DNA of 12,004 bases, taken from the NCBI GenBank assembly GCA_964420035.1, contig CAYQQR010000069.1, positions 1 to 12,004 of the forward strand. Reading direction: 5' to 3'. This document shows positions 7,299-12,004 of the stretch, piece by piece. Numbering within the stretch: position 1 is the first letter of the stretch; every line of letters begins with the position of its first letter. Source of the DNA: CAYQQR01 sp964420035 (GTDB lineage Bacteria > Bacteroidota > Bacteroidia > Bacteroidales > SM23-62). Below the pieces are notes generated by a model. That model saw nothing but the letters and a program-made list of their open reading frames with translations. It had not been told where the DNA came from and made no database searches. The translations under genes and the position numbers were made by a program.

Positions 7299-7380
7299 TT
7301 CCTCGGTTCCTCAGTTCAGTAGGCAGTAGGCAGTAAGCAGATATACAGCGAAGCGAGAAGCAGTGAGCGTAGCGAGCGAG
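7298..7380. repeat. composite short-repeat patch between ugd and UXS
   Basis: Three kinds of short repeat are strung together in the only non-overlapping long gap of the operon's first half. GTTCCTC-type units lie at 7298-7316. Three tandem 7-base units CAGTAGG, CAGTAGG, CAGTAAG plus CAG lie at 7317-7340. An AGCGA/GAGCG-rich segment lies at 7347-7380. The first unit resembles the heptads around guaA. No gene or strong hairpin is present, and I cannot assign a function. Confidence 0.65.
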
Positions 7381-7412
7381 TTACATTTAAATCAAAATAC
7401 CTGTGATACCTT

Positions 7413-8354
7413 ATGAAGAAAATACTAGTGACCGGCGGAGCCGGGTTTATCGGCTCACATCTTTGTGAGCGGCTCCTGAAAGAAGGCAACGAGGTCCTTT
7501 GCCTCGACAATTACTTCACCGGTGATAAACGAAACATCGTCCACCTGCTGGATGATCCCTACTTCGAACTTATCCGGCATGACATGACCATGCCTTTTTA
7601 TGCAGAGGTAGACGAGATCTATAACCTTGCCTGTCCTGCCTCTCCCATACATTACCAGTATAATGCCATCAAAACCATCAAGACCAACGTGCTGGGCTCG
7701 GTCAACATGCTCGGTCTTGCCAAGCGGGTAAAAGCCAGGATACTGCAGGCCTCAACCAGTGAAGTATACGGTGACCCCGAGGTGCATCCCCAGAAGGAGG
7801 AATACTGGGGTAATGTTAACCCGGTGGGAATGCGCTCTTGCTATGACGAAGGCAAAAGATGCGCAGAAACCCTGTTCATGGATTACCACCGGCAAAATAA
7901 AGTGAGAATAAAGATATCCAGGATATTCAATACCTACGGTCCCCGGATGCACCCCTCCGACGGCCGGGTGGTGTCCAATTTCATTGTCCAGGCCCTCGGG
8001 AACAAGGAAATTACCATCTACGGGGACGGTCAGCAAACCCGTAGTTTTCAGTATGTGGACGACCTGGTGGAGGCCCTGATCCGCTTCATGGCAACACCCG
8101 ACGATTGCACGGGACCCATGAATATGGGAAATCCGGATGAATTCACTATACTGGAGCTGGCCAACAAAGTGATTGACATGACGGGGTCGTCCTCCAAGCT
8201 CTTGTACAAAGACCTGCCACCCGATGACCCGGTGCAGAGAAAACCCGACATCAGCCTGGCAAAACAAATGCTGAACGGATGGCAACCCGAAATATCCATT
8301 GAAAAAGGGCTGGAACGGACCATAGTATATTTTAAAGAGCTTTTTCAATTATGA
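7413..8354 (+). CDS. UDP-glucuronate decarboxylase (UDP-xylose synthase, extended SDR)
   Basis: An NAD-dependent extended short-chain dehydrogenase that converts UDP-glucuronate to UDP-xylose. The protein has 313 residues. The nucleotide-binding motif GGAGFIGSH is at 8-16. LACPASPIHYQYN (72-84), followed by IKTIKTNVLG, is highly characteristic of UXS and differs from dTDP-glucose 4,6-dehydratase. Catalytic residues are in STSEVYG (114-120) and the Tyr144/Lys148 pair of YDEGK. RIFNTYGPRM and DGRVVSNFI are further UXS signatures. It follows ugd, which makes its substrate, and its stop overlaps the rfbA start (ATGA), so the two are translationally coupled. General pipelines may call it only an SDR or NAD-dependent epimerase/dehydratase. 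Some homologues stop at the 4-keto intermediate, so the end product is inferred. Confidence 0.9.
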   Translation: MKKILVTGGAGFIGSHLCERLLKEGNEVLCLDNYFTGDKRNIVHLLDDPYFELIRHDMTMPFYAEVDEIYNLACPASPIHYQYNAIKTIKTNVLGSVNMLGLAKRVKARILQASTSEVYGDPEVHPQKEEYWGNVNPVGMRSCYDEGKRCAETLFMDYHRQNKVRIKISRIFNTYGPRMHPSDGRVVSNFIVQALGNKEITIYGDGQQTRSFQYVDDLVEALIRFMATPDDCTGPMNMGNPDEFTILELANKVIDMTGSSSKLLYKDLPPDDPVQRKPDISLAKQMLNGWQPEISIEKGLERTIVYFKELFQL

Positions 8355-9247
8355 AAGGAATCATTCTTGCCGGGGGAGCCGGAACAAGGTTGTATCCCCT
8401 GACTAAAAGTATTTCCAAACAGATCATACCGGTTTATGACAAACCCATGATCTATTATCCCCTGTCCATACTCATGCTGGCAGGCATACGTGAGATCCTG
8501 CTCATTTCAACCCCAAAAGATCTCCATTTGTACCAGGATCTTCTGCATGACGGTTCCCAACTGGGACTGAGCATTCAATACGCGGAACAGGCAAAACCGG
8601 AAGGTTTGGCACAGGCTTTTATCATCGGTGAAGAATTCATAGGCAACCAGCCTGTCTGCATGATCCTGGGAGATAATATTTTTTACGGACACGGTTTTGG
8701 ACGCTTATTGCTGGAAACAGCACAAATGAAAAGAGGGGCCATTGTATTCGGTTATTTTGTACATGATCCCGAACGTTATGGGGTTGTGAAATTTGATCAA
8801 AAAAGTAAAGTGCTGAGCATAGAGGAAAAACCCCAAAAACCCAAATCCAATTACGCGGTAACGGGATTGTATTTTTACGATAAAGGGGTTGCTGAAAAAG
8901 CCAAATCCCTGAAACCTTCCGCCCGCGGAGAATTGGAAATCACCGATCTGAACAGGCTCTACCTTCAGGAAGAAAAATTAGAAGTCAGGCTCCTGGGCCG
9001 CGGCATGGCATGGCTGGATACCGGCACGCATAAAAGTCTGCTGCAAGCCTCCAACTATATACAAACCATTGAGGAGCGGCAAGGACTCAAGATCTCGTGT
9101 ATTGAAGAGATCGCCTTTAAACGGAATTATATCGACAGGGAACAACTGGTAAAGCTGGCCAAACCCTTGAGCAAGAATGCCTACGGGAAATATTTGCTGG
9201 ATATTGCCCATCAACGATTCACTACCTTTGATAATTCGGAAGAATGA
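8351..9247 (+). CDS. rfbA: glucose-1-phosphate thymidylyltransferase
   Basis: Joins glucose-1-phosphate and dTTP to form dTDP-glucose, the first step toward dTDP-L-rhamnose. The protein has 298 residues, normal for the RmlA long form. The nucleotidyltransferase signature GGAGTRLYPLT (8-18) is followed by SKQIIPVYDKPMIYYPLS. Asp108 in LGDNIFYG and Asp223 in WLDTGTH are the magnesium-binding positions. EEKP (158-161) and the ITDLNRLYL segment (197-205) contribute to the sugar site and fold. It overlaps the upstream UXS gene and the downstream rfbC gene by four bases each (ATGA). Also called rmlA. Confidence 0.97.
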   Translation: MKGIILAGGAGTRLYPLTKSISKQIIPVYDKPMIYYPLSILMLAGIREILLISTPKDLHLYQDLLHDGSQLGLSIQYAEQAKPEGLAQAFIIGEEFIGNQPVCMILGDNIFYGHGFGRLLLETAQMKRGAIVFGYFVHDPERYGVVKFDQKSKVLSIEEKPQKPKSNYAVTGLYFYDKGVAEKAKSLKPSARGELEITDLNRLYLQEEKLEVRLLGRGMAWLDTGTHKSLLQASNYIQTIEERQGLKISCIEEIAFKRNYIDREQLVKLAKPLSKNAYGKYLLDIAHQRFTTFDNSEE

Positions 9248-9798
9248 AAATTGAAAAAACAGAGATACCCGGTTTGATCCATTTGGTCCCAAAAGTTTTT
9301 GAAGACCCACGGGGATATTTTTTGGAAAGCTATAATAAACAGGTCTTCGAATCTCTGGGAATACACGATGAATTTGTGCAGGATAATCAATCCCGCTCCA
9401 GCCATGGAGTGATACGTGGATTGCATTACCAGTTGGAGCCCCATGCCCAGTCAAAATTGGTCCGCGTGATTGCCGGCAAGATCTGTGACGTGGTAGTCGA
9501 TTTACGAAAGGGTTCCCCTACATTCGGTAAATGGTTGAGCATTGAACTGGACGGTGAAAGAAAAAACCAGCTTTATATTCCCCGCGGACTGGCTCATGGG
9601 TTTTCCGTATTGAGTAATTTTGCACTGGTGTTCTATAAAACGGATAATTACTACCATCCCGCGTCAGAAAGGGGAATCCGTTATGACGACCCCGGCCTGA
9701 ATATCGATTGGGAAGCTGAAGCTTCGGATGTTGACTTGTCCCTCAAGGACAGTAAACTTCCGGCTTTTAAAGAAGCAGAACACCATTTTAAATTTTGA
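9244..9798 (+). CDS. rfbC: dTDP-4-dehydrorhamnose 3,5-epimerase
   Basis: Epimerises dTDP-4-keto-6-deoxyglucose at C3 and C5. The protein is a 184-residue cupin-fold enzyme of normal length. Key residues align with the Salmonella enzyme: His61 in RGLHYQ, Lys71, Tyr131 in FYKTDNYY and Asp169. IPRGLAHGFSVLS (112-124) is the conserved cupin segment. The substrate of this enzyme is made by RfbB, which is not encoded in the window. The start overlaps the rfbA stop by four bases, and rfbD begins 29 bp later. Also called rmlC. Confidence 0.96.
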   Translation: MKIEKTEIPGLIHLVPKVFEDPRGYFLESYNKQVFESLGIHDEFVQDNQSRSSHGVIRGLHYQLEPHAQSKLVRVIAGKICDVVVDLRKGSPTFGKWLSIELDGERKNQLYIPRGLAHGFSVLSNFALVFYKTDNYYHPASERGIRYDDPGLNIDWEAEASDVDLSLKDSKLPAFKEAEHHFKF

Positions 9799-9827
9799 TT
9801 TTCTATGGGATTTATTATTATTCCTTC

Positions 9828-10706
9828 ATGAAACGGATACTCATAACAGGTGCCAAAGGCCAATTGGGACAATCGATACAGGAAGCAGCTCCGGAATACA
9901 AGAATCTCCAGTGCATGTATACCGACCTGGAAGAGCTGGATATTGGCGACGAAAAAGCCATTGAACAGATTCTTAAAAAGAACAAATGGGATGCCCTGAT
10001 CAATTGCGCTGCATATACCGCAGTGGACAAGGCAGAAGAAGAACAGCAGAAAGCCTACCGTATAAACAGGGACGCCGTCCGCCTGCTTTCGGAAAAGGCT
10101 GCTGAACACGAGCTCCTGATGATCCACATCAGCACCGACTTTGTCTTTGACGGCAGGAAATCTTCACCCTACCGGGAAGAAGATCCCACCGGGGCCCTTT
10201 CAGTATACGGGAAAAGTAAGGAAGCCGGTGAAAAAGAAATACTGAACAGCGGGTCCGGTATTATCCTCAGGACTTCCTGGTTGTATTCCGCCTTTGGGCA
10301 GAATTTTATGAAGACCATATTAAAACACGGTCAGGAAAAAAAAATACTGAAGATCGTATTCGATCAGGTCAGTACACCCACCAGTGCACACGACCTGGCC
10401 AGGGTCCTGTTGCAAGCAGTCTGTAAAGAAGTCTGGGCGCCAAACAAACCGGGCATATACCATTATTCCAATGAAGGCATAGCCAGCTGGTATGATTTTG
10501 CATTTGAAATACTGCAGGAGGCCGGACTGACCTGTAAGGCGGTGCCTGTTACAAGCGAGGAGTACCCCCTTCCGGCTGCCCGTCCCGCATACAGCGTACT
10601 GTACAAGAAAAAGATAAAAGAGGAACTGGGGATCCAGATCCCCCATTGGAAAGAAAGCCTGAATCGAATTCTGGATTCTAAATCACTACTGTCCGGAGAA
10701 AGTTGA
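9828..10706 (+). CDS. rfbD: dTDP-4-dehydrorhamnose reductase
   Basis: Reduces dTDP-4-keto-L-rhamnose to dTDP-L-rhamnose, the last step of the pathway. From the ATG at 9828 the protein has 292 residues, typical for RmlD. The Rossmann motif GAKGQLG is at 8-14, and it should start within a few residues of the N-terminus. Other motifs are NCAAYTAVDKAE (59-70), STDFVFDG (102-109), the catalytic Tyr127/Lys131 in YGKSK, and the C-terminal RPAYSVL (252-258). An upstream in-frame TTG at 9795 overlaps the rfbC stop and would add eleven hydrophobic residues not expected in the family, so the ATG is preferred. The gene is last in the operon and is followed by a hairpin and the insertion sequence. Also called rmlD. 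Confidence 0.95.
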   Translation: MKRILITGAKGQLGQSIQEAAPEYKNLQCMYTDLEELDIGDEKAIEQILKKNKWDALINCAAYTAVDKAEEEQQKAYRINRDAVRLLSEKAAEHELLMIHISTDFVFDGRKSSPYREEDPTGALSVYGKSKEAGEKEILNSGSGIILRTSWLYSAFGQNFMKTILKHGQEKKILKIVFDQVSTPTSAHDLARVLLQAVCKEVWAPNKPGIYHYSNEGIASWYDFAFEILQEAGLTCKAVPVTSEEYPLPAARPAYSVLYKKKIKEELGIQIPHWKESLNRILDSKSLLSGES

Positions 10707-10722
10707 AAAATAACTAAGAAAA

Positions 10723-10744
10723 GAGGGAGATTTTACCCTCCCTC
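10723..10744. terminator. hairpin at the end of the rfb operon
   Basis: GAGGGAG and CTCCCTC form a perfect 7-bp stem around an 8-base loop, 16 bases after the rfbD stop. On the plus strand the bases that originally followed were TAGTGTAGTTTTG, a weak T-tract now displaced by the insertion sequence. On the minus strand the stem is followed by TTTTCTTAG, a better T-tract, so it may also stop transcription running out of the transposase gene toward rfbD. Confidence 0.6.
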
Positions 10745-10746
10745 TA

Positions 10747-10771
10747 GTGTTATGTCAGGCATGAATTGACG
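10747..10771 (+). repeat. IS630 left terminal inverted repeat
   Basis: It starts GTGTTATGTCA directly after a TA. It pairs with the right end at 17 of 25 positions, with the strongest match in the first 11 bases. It contains the stop codon of the transposase. Confidence 0.8.
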
Positions 10772-11381
10772 GATATAGTCTGTGCAGTTTTACTCTTGCC
10801 TGATCAGTTGTGAACTGCCACTTTATTTTGACTTTTTTGTTGTTTCTGTGGTTTTGCCAGGCCCTGATTTCTGTTTTTACAGTATTTATCTTGTCAATTC
10901 TTCTATTTAAACATTGTTTGGTTAAGACGTTAAGTTCTATTTCAGCCATGTTCAACCAGCTCCCGTGCTTGGGTGTGAAAACAAAATCCAAGCGATCCCA
11001 TAATCTTTTTGCTTCAGCCGGTGTAAATGTTTCATATAGTGCCGCTGCGCTGTGTGAAGCCAGATTATCCATTATCAAGGTTATGATTTTTGCATTAGGG
11101 TATAGCTTGTCACAAATATACTGTACCAGCAATGCCCAGTCTTTTTTTGTCCGCTTTTGGGTGACCTTCATATATCGCTTACCGGCCAGCGGCTCACTAA
11201 CCATAAAAACATTACACACCCCACTACGTGAATATTCATAGTCGACTCTCTTTTCAAATCCTGGCTTCATCGGTACTTCTTTGCGAACTTCTTTTATCAA
11301 TTGTTTCGGTGTTTCATCCATGCATACTACTGGGTTTGCTTTATTATACGGTCGCTTGTAAACGTCAAGAACCTGCTCCAT
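10755..11381 (-). CDS. IS630 transposase, orfB (DDE catalytic part)
   Basis: Catalytic half of an IS630/Tc1-mariner superfamily transposase. From the ATG at 11381 it has 208 residues, but its frame is open back to 11468, so the natural protein is probably the -1 fusion with orfA. The DDE triad is visible as Asp22 in CMDET, Asp105 in IMDNLASH and Glu147 in HGSWLNMAEIE. The sequence upstream of the ATG in this frame (NELKPWRVKGWVIPP and onward to FVAAMEQ) is normal IS630 transposase sequence, showing that the ATG is internal. A fused reading of 10755-11890 with one base re-read gives 378 residues, a normal family length. Confidence 0.9.
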   Translation of the reverse strand: MEQVLDVYKRPYNKANPVVCMDETPKQLIKEVRKEVPMKPGFEKRVDYEYSRSGVCNVFMVSEPLAGKRYMKVTQKRTKKDWALLVQYICDKLYPNAKIITLIMDNLASHSAAALYETFTPAEAKRLWDRLDFVFTPKHGSWLNMAEIELNVLTKQCLNRRIDKINTVKTEIRAWQNHRNNKKVKIKWQFTTDQARVKLHRLYPSIHA

Positions 11382-11416
11382 GGCTGCAACAAAATGACTG
11401 TTTTGCTGTGGTGGTA

Positions 11417-11890
11417 TTACCCAACCTTTGACTCGCCAAGGTTTAAGTTCGTTTTTTTTAAAACTTTTCTAACAGTTTCATACGAAATTTCATCAACATA
11501 ATTTAATTCTACCATGCGATCAGCTAATAATCGCAGGGACCATCTGCCAAATCCCTTCGGAGGTTCACTGCAGGCAATTGAGATTAACCGTGCTTCTGTT
11601 TCTCCATCAACCTTTTTCTCGTATACCCGGCTTGTTGGAGCAACACCAAGGGCTGCATCAAGACCTTCTAAAACAAAACGTTGCTTTACCCGATCAATGG
11701 TTCGCATACCGATTTTTAAAACTTTACAGACTTGCTCATTGGTTTGTTTGTTCTCATTATGAGGACCCTGATCAACATTAAGCAAAATAAGAGAATGAAT
11801 GACCTTTTTGGCTGTATGGCTACCCTTTCTTATATTTTCCATCAATGATTCTCTTTCTTCTTTTGTTAAGGTTACTTTGTACTTTACCAT
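11417..11890 (-). CDS. IS630 transposase, orfA (DNA-binding part)
   Basis: N-terminal half of the transposase, 157 residues. It contains the helix-turn-helix region that recognises the element ends: TNEQVCKVLKIGMRTIDRVK (residues about 50-69), then a second winged-helix-type segment GRWSLRLLADRMVELNYVDEISYETVRKVLKK. After LKK it leaves the conserved sequence and ends with about eleven unrelated residues at a stop. Normal family sequence continues in the -1 frame. Either programmed frameshifting at the A8 run or a one-base loss explains this. The ATG at 11890 lies 37 bases inside the right repeat. Confidence 0.85.
   Translation of the reverse strand: MVKYKVTLTKEERESLMENIRKGSHTAKKVIHSLILLNVDQGPHNENKQTNEQVCKVLKIGMRTIDRVKQRFVLEGLDAALGVAPTSRVYEKKVDGETEARLISIACSEPPKGFGRWSLRLLADRMVELNYVDEISYETVRKVLKKTNLNLGESKVG
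11452..11459 (-). other. candidate -1 frameshift site (A8) joining orfA and orfB
   Basis: In the orfA frame the minus strand reads TTA AAA AAA ACG. It contains the slippery heptamer A_AAA_AAA. A -1 slip gives LKK followed by NELKPW, restoring the family sequence. The orfB frame has a TAG just upstream (11469-11471) and orfA stops at 11417-11419, so the two frames overlap by only 52 bases, with the A8 inside. Transcriptional slippage on the A8 is an alternative. Confidence 0.7.
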
Positions 11891-11926
11891 GTTGTTTTTT
11901 TGTAAAGATACAAAATATTTTATTTA

Positions 11927-11951
11927 CGTCATACTATTATTGACATGACAC
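11927..11951 (-). repeat. IS630 right terminal inverted repeat
   Basis: Read on the minus strand from 11951 inward it begins GTGTCATGTCA, matching the left end at 10 of 11 bases, and shares the inner TGACG. It is followed outward by the duplicated TA. Confidence 0.8.
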
Positions 11952-11956
11952 TAGTG

Positions 11957-11964
11957 TAGTTTTG
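11957..11964 (+). promoter_or_regulatory. possible -7 motif just outside the IS right end
   Basis: TAGTTTTG matches TAnnTTTG exactly, six bases beyond the IS end, in host DNA. The nearest TTG (11940-11942) lies inside the IS at only 14 bp spacing, shorter than normal. It could drive the gene that may start at 11993. Confidence 0.3.
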
Positions 11965-11992
11965 TTAAAAAACCAAACTTAAAACAAACTAC

Positions 11993-12004
11993 ATGAACAA
12001 AAGT
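11993..12004 (+). CDS. possible start of the next gene (cut by window end)
   Basis: An ATG followed by AAC AAA AGT (MNKS) comes after an A-rich, gene-free leader and a -7-like motif. Only four codons are visible, so neither the gene nor its product can be identified. Confidence 0.25.

Larger units (their letters stand above)
10747..11951 (-). mobile_element. complete IS630-family insertion sequence (1205 bp)
   Basis: The ends are defined by imperfect inverted repeats at 10747-10771 and 11927-11951. They agree at 10 of the outer 11 bases and share an inner TGACG, 17 of 25 overall. TA dinucleotides flank both ends (10745-10746 and 11952-11953), within a CTAG target, as known for IS630. The element encodes one transposase split over two frames (orfA and orfB). 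The orfB stop codon lies inside the left repeat, which is typical compact IS organisation. Intact ends, target duplication and a complete DDE triad suggest a recent and possibly active copy. Confidence 0.9.

Noticed and set aside
7317..7340. CRISPR-like array
   Set aside because: The units are 7 bp with no spacers. They are simple tandem repeats.
7413..8354. dTDP-glucose 4,6-dehydratase (rfbB) in the rfb operon
   Set aside because: The motifs (ACPASPIHYQYN, STSEVYG, YDEGK, DGRVVSNFI) are those of UDP-glucuronate decarboxylase, and its substrate is made by the preceding gene.
9795..9827. TTG start giving an eleven-residue longer RfbD
   Set aside because: The added residues precede the Rossmann strand and are not found in RmlD proteins; the ATG at 9828 fits the family.
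10755..11890. Calling the transposase a pseudogene because it is split in two frames
   Set aside because: The split falls on an A8 slippery run in a short frame overlap, and the ends, target duplication and DDE residues are intact. Frameshifting is the better explanation, though a one-base mutation is not excluded.

Overview
The window looks like a chromosomal piece of a Bacteroidota bacterium. The evidence is an S1 ribosomal protein with the FNWDEFEKE-type N-terminal linker common in that phylum, a SiaC-like (DUF1987) protein, near absence of Shine-Dalgarno sequences, and several TAnnTTTG (-7 type) promoter motifs upstream of genes. Genus cannot be told from the sequence.

Layout. Positions 50-5781 are all on the minus strand and hold housekeeping and regulatory genes. 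In transcription order they are rpsA (30S protein S1 with a very long charged N-terminal extension), a single-domain STAS anti-anti-sigma-like protein, rnz (ribonuclease Z), guaA (GMP synthase) and a SiaC-like phosphoprotein. rpsA, STAS and rnz are tightly spaced (24 and 19 bp) and probably co-transcribed. guaA is bracketed on both sides by inverted repeats built from 7-bp units. A 200-bp AT-rich divergent promoter region (5782-5981) separates this block from a plus-strand nucleotide-sugar operon (5982-10706).

That operon runs ugd, a UDP-glucuronate decarboxylase (UDP-xylose synthase, UXS), rfbA, rfbC, rfbD. Ugd and UXS together convert UDP-glucose to UDP-glucuronate and then UDP-xylose. RfbA, RfbC and RfbD give three of the four steps to dTDP-L-rhamnose. 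The dehydratase gene rfbB is absent from the window. UXS-rfbA and rfbA-rfbC overlap by ATGA, indicating translational coupling. These products supply precursors for O-antigen, capsule or exopolysaccharide.

The operon ends in a GC-rich hairpin. An apparently complete IS630-family insertion sequence (10747-11951, 1205 bp) is inserted directly after it at a CTAG target with a TA duplication. Its transposase is split into two frames overlapping at an A8 run, a good candidate for -1 frameshifting. The last 50 bases return to host DNA and may hold the start of another gene.

The most unusual material is the small repeats: (1) heptad-built inverted repeats around guaA; (2) a 45-codon imperfect duplication in the rpsA extension, with two copies of a 26-28 bp palindrome read as protein; (3) a composite short-repeat patch between ugd and UXS. 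No CRISPR array, tRNA, rRNA or phage gene was seen.
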